Of a stretch of DNA of 21,492 nt, positions 8,235-15,861 are shown piece after piece. The notes beneath the pieces are model-generated. The model saw only the letters and a program-made list of their open reading frames with translations, was not told where the DNA came from and made no database searches. The stretch is taken from NCBI GenBank assembly GCA_037384645.1, contig JARRNT010000035.1, forward strand, positions 1 through 21,492. Direction: 5' to 3'. Both the position numbers and the translations under genes were made by a program. The DNA is from RI-92 sp037384645 (GTDB taxonomy: Bacteria > Pseudomonadota > Gammaproteobacteria > UBA6429 > Thiohalophilaceae). The first letter of the stretch is position 1; every line of letters starts with the position of its first letter.

Positions 8235-8957
8235 CTAGCTAACAAGCGTGCCTTCGTCATTTCCCGTCACAATATTCATGAGGGCACCGGTCTTATTCAT
8301 GTTATAGACACGAATCGGCAGTTTATTATCCCGGCACAGGACGATAGCAGTGGTATCCATTACGGCGAGTTTATTATTGATAACCTCGTCATAACCCAGT
8401 TTGTCATAACGTACCGCCTTGGCATCCTTGTTCGGATCGGCGGAATAGACACCATCAACCTTGGTCGCCTTGAGCATCAGGTCCACATCGATTTCGACAC
8501 CACGCAGGCTGGCTGCCGTATCCGTGGTAAAAAATGGATTGCCAGTACCTGCGGCAAGAATAATGACACGGTTTTTTTCCAGGTGACGTATGGCACGACG
8601 ACGAATGTAATCTTCACAGACCGACTGGATGGGTAGCGCTGACATCACACGCACCCGCATGCCCTGTTGCTCCAGGGCGTCCTGAATGGCAAGGGAATTA
8701 ATGACGGTGGCCAGCATGCCCATGTAATCCGCATTCGCGCGATCCATACCGGCAGCAGCCAGGCTGACGCCACGAAAGATGTTGCCGCCACCAATAACAA
8801 TAGCTACCTGCACTCCAGCTGCCACGAGCGCTTCGACTTCACCGGCGATGCGTTTGAGCACCGCCGGGTCAATACCGAAGTTTTGCTCGCCCATCAGGGC
8901 CTCACCGCTGAACTTCAGCAGGATTCGTTTAAATTTGATGTCCGATCCCGCTGCCAT
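8235..8957 (-). CDS. pyrH: Uridylate (UMP) kinase
   Basis: PyrH phosphorylates UMP to UDP in pyrimidine nucleotide synthesis. It is a hexameric, cytoplasmic member of the amino-acid-kinase fold, not related to eukaryotic UMP/CMP kinases. The 240 residues contain ILLKFSGEALMG (phosphate-binding lysine), the glycine motif VAIVIGGGNIFRG, and NADYMGMLATVINSLAIQDALE (UMP binding). They also contain RRAIRHLEKNRVIILAAGTGNPFFTTDTAA and the C-terminal MDTTAIVLCRDNKLPIRVYN. Its length equals that of E. coli PyrH (241 aa). The ATG at 8957 is only 3 bases after the tsf stop, so its ribosome site lies inside the end of tsf, which indicates cotranslation. Confidence is high. Confidence 0.97.
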   Translation of the reverse strand: MAAGSDIKFKRILLKFSGEALMGEQNFGIDPAVLKRIAGEVEALVAAGVQVAIVIGGGNIFRGVSLAAAGMDRANADYMGMLATVINSLAIQDALEQQGMRVRVMSALPIQSVCEDYIRRRAIRHLEKNRVIILAAGTGNPFFTTDTAASLRGVEIDVDLMLKATKVDGVYSADPNKDAKAVRYDKLGYDEVINNKLAVMDTTAIVLCRDNKLPIRVYNMNKTGALMNIVTGNDEGTLVS

Positions 8958-8960
8958 CGA

Positions 8961-9839
8961 TTAGCTGCCCTTGGCCTGGGCCATGACTTCTTCAGCGAAG
9001 TTTTCGGATTTTTTCTCCAGCCCCTCACCCACTTCGTAACGCACGAAACCGGCCACCTTGGCATTGGCTGCCTTGAGCAATTTGTCCACGGTTAGGTCCG
9101 GGTCCTTGACGAAGGGCTGGCCCAGAAGTGTGATCTCCTTGAGGAATTTCTGGATCCGGCCCATGACCATCTTCTCGATGATCTCGGCTGGCTTGCCGCT
9201 TTCCTGGGCCTGGGCAGCATAGATTTCCTTTTCCTTGGCAATGACATCCGCTGACACACCGGACTCATCCACACAGATAGGCTTGCTAGCGGCGATGTGC
9301 ATGGCGAGATCCTTGCCCAGTTCGTCATTGCCGCCTTCCAGGTCGACAACCACACCGATACGGGTACCGTGCATGTAACTGGCTATGCTGCCTTTGGCAT
9401 TGATCAGGCTGAAACGGCGAACGTTCATGTTCTCACCAATGCGTGCAATCAGCGCCTTACGACTTTCTTCCACGCTCAGGCCGTCAGCCAGCGGCATTCC
9501 CATCAGGGCATCCAGGTCAGCGGGCTTGTCGGCCAGGACCTTGTCGGCAATGGCGTCGACAAAATTGCGAAAATTCTCATCCTTGGCCACGAAGTCAGTT
9601 TCACAGTTGACTTCGACAATAGCGGCGGTCTTGCCGTCATCACTGGTGCGAATCACCACCAGGCCTTCGGCGGCAGCACGGCCGGCCTTCTTGTCGGCCT
9701 TGGCCATACCCGTCTTGCGCATGTGTTCAGCGGCGGCTTCGATATCGCCGTCCATTTCCACCAGGGCCTTCTTGCATTCCATCATCCCGGCACCGGTGCG
9801 CTCCCGAAGTTCTTTAACAAGCGCTGCAGTAATTGCCAT
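8961..9839 (-). CDS. tsf: Translation elongation factor Ts
   Basis: EF-Ts is the guanine-nucleotide exchange factor for EF-Tu. I start at the ATG at 9839 (292 aa) and not the TTG two codons upstream. AGAGGA is suitably spaced before it, and the protein then opens MAITAALVKELRERTGAGMMECKKAL, the normal UBA-like N-terminal domain. The EF-Tu contact motif TDFVAKDENF is at about residues 80-89. The core subdomains follow, including a coiled-coil portion around AKEKEIYAAQAQESGKPAEIIEKMVMGRIQKF, and the protein ends near EEVMAQAKG. E. coli EF-Ts is 283 aa. It is separated from rpsB by a terminator-like hairpin, so its level may be set below that of S2. Confidence 0.97.
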   Translation of the reverse strand: MAITAALVKELRERTGAGMMECKKALVEMDGDIEAAAEHMRKTGMAKADKKAGRAAAEGLVVIRTSDDGKTAAIVEVNCETDFVAKDENFRNFVDAIADKVLADKPADLDALMGMPLADGLSVEESRKALIARIGENMNVRRFSLINAKGSIASYMHGTRIGVVVDLEGGNDELGKDLAMHIAASKPICVDESGVSADVIAKEKEIYAAQAQESGKPAEIIEKMVMGRIQKFLKEITLLGQPFVKDPDLTVDKLLKAANAKVAGFVRYEVGEGLEKKSENFAEEVMAQAKGS

Positions 9840-9868
9840 ATTCAAATCCTCTTAGCGTTGTATGTTTG

Positions 9869-9892
9869 AAAAAAGGGGGCAAGGCCCCCTTT
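9869..9892 (-). terminator. Intrinsic terminator/attenuator between rpsB and tsf
   Basis: On the minus strand a 9-bp perfect stem (AAAGGGGGC / GCCCCCTTT, loop CTT) is followed by a run of six T's that overlaps the stem base. That is the form of a rho-independent terminator. It lies about 37 bases after the rpsB stop and 30 before the tsf start. Because the downstream genes otherwise have no visible promoter, it probably acts as a partial terminator reducing tsf and distal expression relative to rpsB. The opposite strand has only three T's after the stem. Confidence 0.85.
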
Positions 9893-9928
9893 CGAGTCAT
9901 TCATGTCTCCGTTCAGGATCGCAGACCC

Positions 9929-10873
9929 TTATTCAGCATTGCTGTCCGTGTTGTCGCTGGTCTCGGTTTCAGCTTCAGCGCCGGCAGTAGCGGTTTCAGC
10001 TTCAGCGGTGGCAGCAGCTTCATCTTCCTGCTTGGCCCGGTCGGCTGATGCCTTCTTACTGCTCTTCTTTTTCACGGTAGCGGTCTTGGCAGCGGCTTTC
10101 TTCTTGGCAGCCTTTTTCTTGCTGCCCTTCTTGGCAACTTCACCACTTTCATCCACTTCGATGAAATCATCTTCCGACGTCCCCACCGTGATGGTGGCGC
10201 GACCGGCAATAATGGCGTCGGCAACACCCTGGGTATACAGGCGAATGGCGCGAATGGCGTCGTCGTTGCCGGGAATGATGTAATCAATGCCTTCCGGTGA
10301 ATTATTGGTGTCGACAATACCCACGACCGGGATCCCCAGCTTCCTGGCCTCGGCCACGGCGATTTTCTCGTGCCCGACATCCACCACAAACATCGCATCC
10401 GGCACACCTGGCATGTCCTTGATCCCACCCAGGCTGCGCTCCAGCTTTTCAGTTTCGCGACTCAGGGTCAGGGCTTCTTTCTTGCTTAGACGCTCAAAAG
10501 TGCCATCCTGGCTCATGGTTTCCAGGTCTTTCAGCCGCTTGATGGACTGCTTGACGGTTTTCCAGTTGGTGAGCATGCCACCCAGCCAGCGGTGATTCAC
10601 GAACGGCATGCCGCAACGCTGGGCCTCTTCCATCACCACGTCCTGGGCCGAACGCTTGGTGCCAACAAACAGGATTTTACCGCGATTAGCCGCCATGGAA
10701 CCGATGAAATTCACGGCCTCCTGGTACAGTGGCAGGGTCGTTTCGAGGTTGATAATGTGGATTTTGTTACGGTCCCCAAAGATAAAAGGGGCCATTTTGG
10801 GGTTCCAGAAACGGGTCTGGTGGCCAAAGTGCACACCAGCTTCCAGCATCTGGCGCATGGATACGTCAGTCAT
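9929..10873 (-). CDS. rpsB: 30S ribosomal protein S2 with long charged C-terminal tail
   Basis: S2 binds late on the 30S subunit near S1 and the Shine-Dalgarno exit region. Residues 1 to about 240 are a normal S2: MRQMLEAGVHFGHQTRFWNPKM, FVGTKRSAQ, HRWLGGMLTNW, LGGIKDMPGVPDAMFVVD, and the C-terminal NDDAIRAIRLYTQGVADAI. The protein is 314 aa against 241 in E. coli. From about residue 248 to 281 it is Lys/Ala-rich (KKGSKKKAAKKKAAAK and following). From 282 to 314 it is Glu/Ala/Thr-rich, ending DNTDSNAE. The ATG at 10873 has AGGAG seven bases upstream. It is first in the operon, behind its own promoter and leader, and is divergent from map, which is the normal arrangement. The reading frame is intact throughout the tail. 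Confidence 0.97.
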   Translation of the reverse strand: MTDVSMRQMLEAGVHFGHQTRFWNPKMAPFIFGDRNKIHIINLETTLPLYQEAVNFIGSMAANRGKILFVGTKRSAQDVVMEEAQRCGMPFVNHRWLGGMLTNWKTVKQSIKRLKDLETMSQDGTFERLSKKEALTLSRETEKLERSLGGIKDMPGVPDAMFVVDVGHEKIAVAEARKLGIPVVGIVDTNNSPEGIDYIIPGNDDAIRAIRLYTQGVADAIIAGRATITVGTSEDDFIEVDESGEVAKKGSKKKAAKKKAAAKTATVKKKSSKKASADRAKQEDEAAATAEAETATAGAEAETETSDNTDSNAE

Positions 10874-10886
10874 TCTATGTCTCCTG

Positions 10887-10951
10887 GGTTAAGCCTCCAT
10901 GTATCCCACCACCCAACCCTTTGGGCACCCAGGGTGATGTGCCGATACATG
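10887..10951 (-). ncRNA. Putative rpsB leader element (S2 autoregulation)
   Basis: In the rpsB mRNA leader, an 8-base perfect inverted repeat (CAUGUAUC / GAUACAUG, plus-strand 10944-10951 and 10898-10905) encloses about 38 bases. A second hairpin lies within it (GGCAC / GUGCC). The GAUACAUGGAGGCUUAACCC segment following the stem resembles, from memory, the conserved part of the gammaproteobacterial rpsB leader where S2 represses its own operon. The 9-base word GGCTTAACC occurs again 77 bases upstream in the leader. The structure is seen directly; assignment to the S2 element rests on position and remembered similarity. Confidence 0.6.
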
Positions 10952-11027
10952 TGCGGATTTTAAGGTTAAGCCCGCCCGGGTTATTTACCCCAGTTAGGCC
11001 GTTAGTCATTGCTAAGTCAGCGCGCGC

Positions 11028-11057
11028 TTTATACCATAAACCCCTTGTCGCAAACAA
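11028..11057 (-). promoter_or_regulatory. Candidate sigma-70 promoter for rpsB with GC-rich discriminator
   Basis: On the minus strand TTGTTT and TATAAA are separated by 18 bases, with A/T-rich sequence upstream of the -35. The -10 is followed at once by GCGCGCGC, the kind of discriminator seen in stringently controlled ribosomal promoters. Transcription would begin near 11021 and give a leader of roughly 150 bases. The spacing and hexamers are reasonable but not consensus. Confidence 0.5.
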
Positions 11058-11121
11058 TAAAACCCTCAAATCTTTAGGAATTTCAGGTCTCTGCCAGGTC
11101 TGAAAGACTGGTGAGTACAGA

Positions 11122-11889
11122 ATGACGGTATCCATTAAAAATCCGGAAGAAATCGAAAAAATGCGTGTGGCCGGCCGTCTCGCCGCCGATGTCCTGGAAA
11201 TGATCGCACCCCATGTACAGGCCGGTGTTACCACCGGCGAGCTGGATCGCATCTGCCACGACTACATCGTCAACGAGCAAGCGGCCGTGCCTGCCCCGCT
11301 CAACTACCATGGCTTTCCGCGCTCGGTCTGCACCTCGGTCAACCACGTGGTATGCCATGGCATCCCCAGTGAAAAACGACTGAAAAATGGCGATATCCTG
11401 AACATCGATATCACCGTGATCAAGGACGGCTTCCATGGTGATACCAGCAAGATGTTCTTCGTCGGCGAGCCGTCCATCCAGGCCCAGCGCCTGGTCAAGG
11501 TGACCTACGACTGCATGCATCTGGGGATCGAGATGGTCCGCCCGGGTATCCACCTGGGTGACATCGGTCACGCCATCCAGCAACACGCCGAATCCCACGA
11601 TTACTCAATCGTCCGGGAATATTGCGGCCATGGCATCGGCCGGGCCTTTCACGAGGAGCCCCAGGTCCTGCACTACGGCACACCGGGTACCGGCCTGGTC
11701 CTGGAACCCGGCATGACCTTCACCATCGAGCCCATGGTCAACGTCGGCAAGCGTCACGTCAAACTGATGAAAGATGGCTGGACCGTGGTCACCAAGGATC
11801 GCAGCCTGTCCGCACAGTGGGAACACACCGTGCTGGTCACTGATACTGGTTTCGAGGTCCTGACCCGGCGTTCGGAGGAAATCTTCTAG
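11122..11889 (+). CDS. map: Type I methionine aminopeptidase
   Basis: MetAP removes the initiator methionine from new proteins whose second residue is small. The 255-residue product has all five metal ligands of the pita-bread fold: Asp96 and Asp107 (in ILNIDIT and FHGDTSKMF), His170 (in EYCGHGIGRAFHEEP), Glu203 (in FTIEPMVNVG) and Glu234 (in AQWEHTVLVT). The substrate-side His79 is in VVCHGIP. It lacks the N-terminal zinc-finger extension of eukaryotic type I enzymes, and its length fits E. coli Map (264 aa). GGTGAG precedes the ATG by about eight bases. It is divergent from rpsB and runs without a gap into glnD, a conserved gammaproteobacterial pair. Confidence 0.97.
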   Translation: MTVSIKNPEEIEKMRVAGRLAADVLEMIAPHVQAGVTTGELDRICHDYIVNEQAAVPAPLNYHGFPRSVCTSVNHVVCHGIPSEKRLKNGDILNIDITVIKDGFHGDTSKMFFVGEPSIQAQRLVKVTYDCMHLGIEMVRPGIHLGDIGHAIQQHAESHDYSIVREYCGHGIGRAFHEEPQVLHYGTPGTGLVLEPGMTFTIEPMVNVGKRHVKLMKDGWTVVTKDRSLSAQWEHTVLVTDTGFEVLTRRSEEIF

Positions 11890-14544
11890 ATGGCAGCCAA
11901 GCTGGATGATGCCCTGTTCAATTTACATAAATTCGAAACTTCACTAACCGACCAGGCCAGTCAAAACATCCCTCATTTTCGCAACGCGCTCAATCACGCC
12001 TATGAGGAAATGAGCGAACGCTTCTGGGCCGGGCGTAGCGCCACCGAACTGGTTTATCTGCAGGCCGCCCTGATTGACGAGATCCTGGGCCATGCCTGGC
12101 GTCAGTTTTTTGCTGGCGACGATCAAAATATCGCCCTGCTGGCGGTCGGCGGCTATGGCCGCGGCGAGCTGCACCCGCACTCCGATATCGACTTACTGAT
12201 CCTGTTACGTAAAAATCCCAAACCCTACAAGGATGCCATTATCAGCTTTACCACCTTTCTCTGGGATATCGGCCTGGAAGTCGGGCATAGCGTGCGCACA
12301 CTCAAGGAATGTGTAAACGAATCCAAACAGGATATTACCGTGGCCACCAATATGCAGGAGGCACGGCTTTTGTGTGGCCCACAGGATTTATTTGACCAGC
12401 AGAAAAAACGCACTGGCCCCAAGAAAATCTGGCCCAGCAAGGCCTTTTTCGAGGAAAAGGTCAAGGAACAACAGCTGCGCCACCAGAAATTTAACGACAC
12501 TGCCTACAACCTCGAGCCCAATGTCAAGGACGGCCCCGGCGGCCTGCGTGATATCCAGGTTATCGGCTGGGTCGCCAAGCGCCACTTCGCCGCCGAAACC
12601 CTGCATGACCTCGTCAGTCATGATTTTCTGACGGAGAAGGAATACCAGGCCCTGCATGAAGGCCAGTCCTTCCTCTGGCAGATCCGTTACGGCCTGCACC
12701 TGATCGCCAAGCGGCGGGAAGACCGCCTGCTGTTCGATCACCAGCGCACACTGGCCAGTAAATTCGGCTACCAGGACGACAGCAAGAGCCAGGGTGTTGA
12801 GAAATTCATGAAGCAGTATTACCGCACCATCATGGAACTCAATCGCCTGAATGAAATGCTGCTGCAATTGTTTTCAGAAGAAATCCTGGAAAAAAATACA
12901 TCTGCCCGCCCTACTCGTATCAACAAACGTTTCCAGATCCGTAAAGGGTATCTTGAGGCCGTGGCCGACAGCACATTCCGCCTTTATCCGTTTGCCCTGC
13001 TGGAAGTGTTTTTGCTCATGGCTCAGCACCCGGAGATCAAGGGGGTGCGTGCCAACACCATCCGCATGATCCGTGAACACCGCTACCTCATCGATGCCAG
13101 CTTCCGCAGCGATGTACGCTGTAGTTCGCTGTTTATGGAAATCCTGCGGCAGCCGCACGGCATTACCCATGAACTACGCCGCATGAATCGCTACGGCGTA
13201 CTTGCCGCCTATATCCCCCTGTTCAGCAATATCGTTGGCCAGATGCAACATGATTTGTTTCATGTATATACCGTGGATGAACACACCCTCATGGTCATTC
13301 GTAACGTGCGCCGTTTTACCGTTCCCGAACATTACCAGGAATACCCCCTGTGTTCTGAACTGATGCTGGAATTGCCCAAGCAGGAACTGCTGATCCTGGC
13401 CGCACTGTTTCACGACATTGCTAAGGGACGTGGTGGCGATCATTCCGCGCTGGGCTCGACAGACGCGGCAGAGTTCTGTCGCCAACACGGTTTGAGCGAA
13501 TACGACAGCCGGCTGGTCAGCTGGCTGGTCTCGCAACATCTGATCATGTCGACCACGGCTCAACGCCGGGATATCAGCGACCCGCAGGTGGTACACAATT
13601 TTGCCTGCCTGGTCGGTGATCTCAATCGTCTTAAATACCTGTATTTACTGACTGTCGCCGATATCCGCGGCACCAGTCCCACTGTCTGGAATTCCTGGAA
13701 AGATTCCCTGCTACGCGAGCTTTATTTCGCCACCCGTAGCGCCTTGCGCCGAGGCCTGGATGATCCGGTTCGTGCGTCAGAAAATATCGAGGAAAACAAA
13801 TACAATGCGCTCCAGTTGCTCGCGAAATATGAGCTCAGCGAAGACAGCATTAAGCATCTTTGGCAGCGTTTTGAAGACGAGTATTTTCTGCGTTATTCAG
13901 CAGATGAAATCGCCTGGCATGCCCGGGGGATTATCAATACCAGCGAAGCCGAGTTACCCCTTATCATGATCCGTCATGCCTCGGGAAGAGGTGGCACCGA
14001 GATTTTTTTGTATGCGCGCGGACATGATCGCATGTTTGCCCATGTCACCGGAACGCTGGAGCAACTCGGACTAACAGTCGCAGATGCACGCATTCTCGCA
14101 ACCCGGGATGGTTATGTACTTGATACCTATGTTGCCCTGGATGAATCAGGCGAACCGGTGACGGATGAATTTCGCATCAAAGATTTGATAACACGTCTGC
14201 AAGAACGTCTGCATAACCCGGAAACGGAATTACCTAAACCACAACAACAAATAGCCCGGCAGACAAAAGCCTTTACCGTTACCACTGATGTCAACTTCTG
14301 GACAGATAAAAACAATCAGCGCACTGCGATGCAGGTTACCACCCGCGATCGACCTGGCCTGCTGTCGCGTATATCCCGTGCCCTGCTGGATTGTGACGTT
14401 ATGCTGCAAAACGCCAAGATCGCCACCTTCGGCGAACGCGCCGAAGATATCTTCTACATAACAAACAGGGATGGGGCGCCAATCACGGACGAAGCAAGTC
14501 ACGAACAGTTGCGCAAGACGATCAACAAATACCTGTCAGACTAG
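11890..14544 (+). CDS. glnD: Bifunctional [protein-PII] uridylyltransferase/uridylyl-removing enzyme
   Basis: GlnD senses glutamine and adds or removes UMP on the PII proteins (GlnB/GlnK), thereby controlling glutamine synthetase and nitrogen-regulated transcription. The 884 residues (E. coli 890) show the nucleotidyltransferase motif VGGYGRGELHPHSDIDLLI (Gly87-Gly88, Asp99, Asp101) and the linked GPGGLRDIQ. They also show the HD hydrolase domain, with LFHDIAKGRGGDHS (His508-Asp509), and two C-terminal ACT domains. The first is from about residue 690 (LIMIRHASGRGGTEIFLYA). The second is from about 812 (MQVTTRDRPGLLSRISRALL). The ATG directly follows the map stop (TAGATG), and GGAGGAAA lies in the end of map. 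Its stop shares the palindrome CTAG with the stop of the convergent VOC gene. All catalytic motifs are intact. Confidence 0.97.
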   Translation: MAAKLDDALFNLHKFETSLTDQASQNIPHFRNALNHAYEEMSERFWAGRSATELVYLQAALIDEILGHAWRQFFAGDDQNIALLAVGGYGRGELHPHSDIDLLILLRKNPKPYKDAIISFTTFLWDIGLEVGHSVRTLKECVNESKQDITVATNMQEARLLCGPQDLFDQQKKRTGPKKIWPSKAFFEEKVKEQQLRHQKFNDTAYNLEPNVKDGPGGLRDIQVIGWVAKRHFAAETLHDLVSHDFLTEKEYQALHEGQSFLWQIRYGLHLIAKRREDRLLFDHQRTLASKFGYQDDSKSQGVEKFMKQYYRTIMELNRLNEMLLQLFSEEILEKNTSARPTRINKRFQIRKGYLEAVADSTFRLYPFALLEVFLLMAQHPEIKGVRANTIRMIREHRYLIDASFRSDVRCSSLFMEILRQPHGITHELRRMNRYGVLAAYIPLFSNIVGQMQHDLFHVYTVDEHTLMVIRNVRRFTVPEHYQEYPLCSELMLELPKQELLILAALFHDIAKGRGGDHSALGSTDAAEFCRQHGLSEYDSRLVSWLVSQHLIMSTTAQRRDISDPQVVHNFACLVGDLNRLKYLYLLTVADIRGTSPTVWNSWKDSLLRELYFATRSALRRGLDDPVRASENIEENKYNALQLLAKYELSEDSIKHLWQRFEDEYFLRYSADEIAWHARGIINTSEAELPLIMIRHASGRGGTEIFLYARGHDRMFAHVTGTLEQLGLTVADARILATRDGYVLDTYVALDESGEPVTDEFRIKDLITRLQERLHNPETELPKPQQQIARQTKAFTVTTDVNFWTDKNNQRTAMQVTTRDRPGLLSRISRALLDCDVMLQNAKIATFGERAEDIFYITNRDGAPITDEASHEQLRKTINKYLSD

Positions 14545-14921
14545 GCCTGACCAATCAATTCCAGTGCATTACCGTCGGGATCGCGAATAAACATGGCGGG
14601 CCGTCCTGATTTACTCAATGTATATGCCAGTCCAAGCTCGTCAAAGTGGCGACGCAGGCCCGCAAAATCATTGACCGCTATGGCGACATGTCTGTCGCGC
14701 CCGCCGTGTGCCGGTCTGCCCGTCACTGGGTCAGGATTTGATAGTTGCAATAAATGCAATTGCTGTTCACCCAGTTTTAACCAGGCACCAGGATAACCCA
14801 GGTCCGGCCGTGAATAATCAATCGCCAACCCCAACACGCCTTGATAAAAATCCAGGGAGCGCGCCGTATCGCTGACGATAACACTGACGTGCAAAATTCT
14901 GCCTAGCTGTGGTTCAGCCAC
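14541..14921 (-). CDS. VOC superfamily (glyoxalase/bleomycin-resistance fold) protein
   Basis: This is a small single-domain VOC protein, function unknown; such proteins include glyoxalases, dioxygenases and resistance proteins. I start at a GTG at 14921 (126 aa) because GGAG is six bases ahead. The ATG at 14927 would abut that GGAG with no spacing. Two beta-alpha-beta-beta-beta modules are visible. The first contains LHVSVIVSDTARSLDFYQGVLGL and the second contains RHVAIAVNDFAGLRRHFDELGL and MFIRDPDGNALELIG. Candidate metal ligands are His11, His56, His78 and Glu121. It overlaps the end of the permease gene by 8 bases, so the two are cotranscribed. Closest by pattern to glyoxalase I-like proteins, but the substrate cannot be inferred. 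Confidence 0.85.
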   Translation of the reverse strand: MAEPQLGRILHVSVIVSDTARSLDFYQGVLGLAIDYSRPDLGYPGAWLKLGEQQLHLLQLSNPDPVTGRPAHGGRDRHVAIAVNDFAGLRRHFDELGLAYTLSKSGRPAMFIRDPDGNALELIGQA

Positions 14922-15819
14922 TATCATCTCCAGTCGTATTCGCCGGTATCTGGCGGCGTGCGGACAGATAAGCGGCAATGATGACCGCCAGACCACCAAC
15001 CCATTCCCGCGTTGACATGCGTTCATTCGTAAACAGGTATGTTGATACACCTGCCGCCACCACTTCGAACAGCAGGATAACCGCTGAGCGGTGAACCGGC
15101 ATATGTGTCACGCCATAGACGACCAGCCAGGTCATCCCGCCCATCAGGGTGATACCAACCAAAATTGCATACACCACCGGGGTCAACACCGGTAGGTTTA
15201 ACGGTTCGTTCTGGATCAGCAAGCTTAGCCCGGTAACCACGATTACACCAAACCAGGCCGAGACAGTCTTGATCTGAATCCCAACCCGATCCGCCATATG
15301 CACAAACAGGTTCATTGAGGCAAACGCCAGTCCGGCAGACAAACCGAACCAGTCAGCCCGGGACTGCGGCCATGGATAGCCAAATTTCGGCGACCACAAC
15401 ATCAACATTGCCCCGGCAAAAGCAATGGTCAAAAGCAGGTATGCCTGCCCGGAAAGTCTTTCTTTCAACACCAGCCTGGCCAGCAAGGTTGCCCATACCG
15501 GTGACAAATAGAACAGCAGCACTACGCGAACGACTTCGCCTCCGAGTATGGCCAGGATAAATGCAGTGTTGCACCAGCCACTCGTCACGCCTATCAGGAT
15601 TAACAAAAGCGGTTGGCGTACGAACTGCTGACGCCAGCGCAACACGATGGGAATGCAATAAACCAGCGTCCCGCAGTAGATCAGGAAAGTTATCCAGATA
15701 CCGTGCAAGCCCTGATGTTCCAGCCAGCGCAGGGGTAACCAGAAAATACCCCATAAGGTAGCCGCCAGTAACAGGGTCAAGACGGCGAAAACCGAGGTGT
15801 GCTGTGATGACGCTTGCAT
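14914..15819 (-). CDS. EamA/RhaT-family (DMT superfamily) permease
   Basis: This is a 301-residue inner-membrane transporter of the drug/metabolite type with about ten hydrophobic helices in two EamA repeats. The first repeat ends around LFYLSPVWATLLARLVLKERLSG. The second ends around VILLFEVVAAGVSTYLFTNERMSTREWVGG; the paired 'P/E...NER' pattern at the end of the fourth helix of each repeat is characteristic. The C-terminus is short and polar (SARRQIPANTTGDDSG). Family members export amino acids, metabolites or toxic compounds, and the substrate here is unknown. The ATG at 15819 has only a distant AGGCGG. It diverges from dapC across 42 bases and overlaps the VOC gene, suggesting a two-gene unit. 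Confidence 0.9.
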   Translation of the reverse strand: MQASSQHTSVFAVLTLLLAATLWGIFWLPLRWLEHQGLHGIWITFLIYCGTLVYCIPIVLRWRQQFVRQPLLLILIGVTSGWCNTAFILAILGGEVVRVVLLFYLSPVWATLLARLVLKERLSGQAYLLLTIAFAGAMLMLWSPKFGYPWPQSRADWFGLSAGLAFASMNLFVHMADRVGIQIKTVSAWFGVIVVTGLSLLIQNEPLNLPVLTPVVYAILVGITLMGGMTWLVVYGVTHMPVHRSAVILLFEVVAAGVSTYLFTNERMSTREWVGGLAVIIAAYLSARRQIPANTTGDDSG

Positions 15820-15825
15820 TATAAT
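15818..15825. promoter_or_regulatory. Palindromic ATTATAAT; possible -10 for dapC
   Basis: The palindrome gives a perfect TATAAT on each strand. On the plus strand (15820-15825) it could be the -10 for dapC, about 36 bases ahead of its ATG. No good -35 is visible at 16-18 bases. On the minus strand it overlaps the permease start codon, which makes a promoter in that direction unlikely. Confidence 0.35.
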
Positions 15826-15861
15826 AGGCCGCCTGAATAACCAATAATTACCTAGCGTAGT

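Larger units (their letters stand above)
10874..11121. other. Divergent rpsB/map regulatory region
   Basis: This 248-base stretch separates two divergent genes and holds the rpsB promoter and leader described separately. For map, a weak plus-strand pair TTGCTA (11009-11014) and TACCAT (11032-11037), spaced 17, would overlap the rpsB promoter. No strong map promoter is visible. I see no coding capacity that resembles a protein here. Confidence 0.5.

Noticed and set aside
9297..9869. 190-residue plus-strand frame opposite tsf
   Set aside because: It is the reverse of a highly conserved gene with strong codon bias; no ribosome site or family resemblance is visible. Similar shadows opposite map, glnD, dxr and the permease were dismissed for the same reason.
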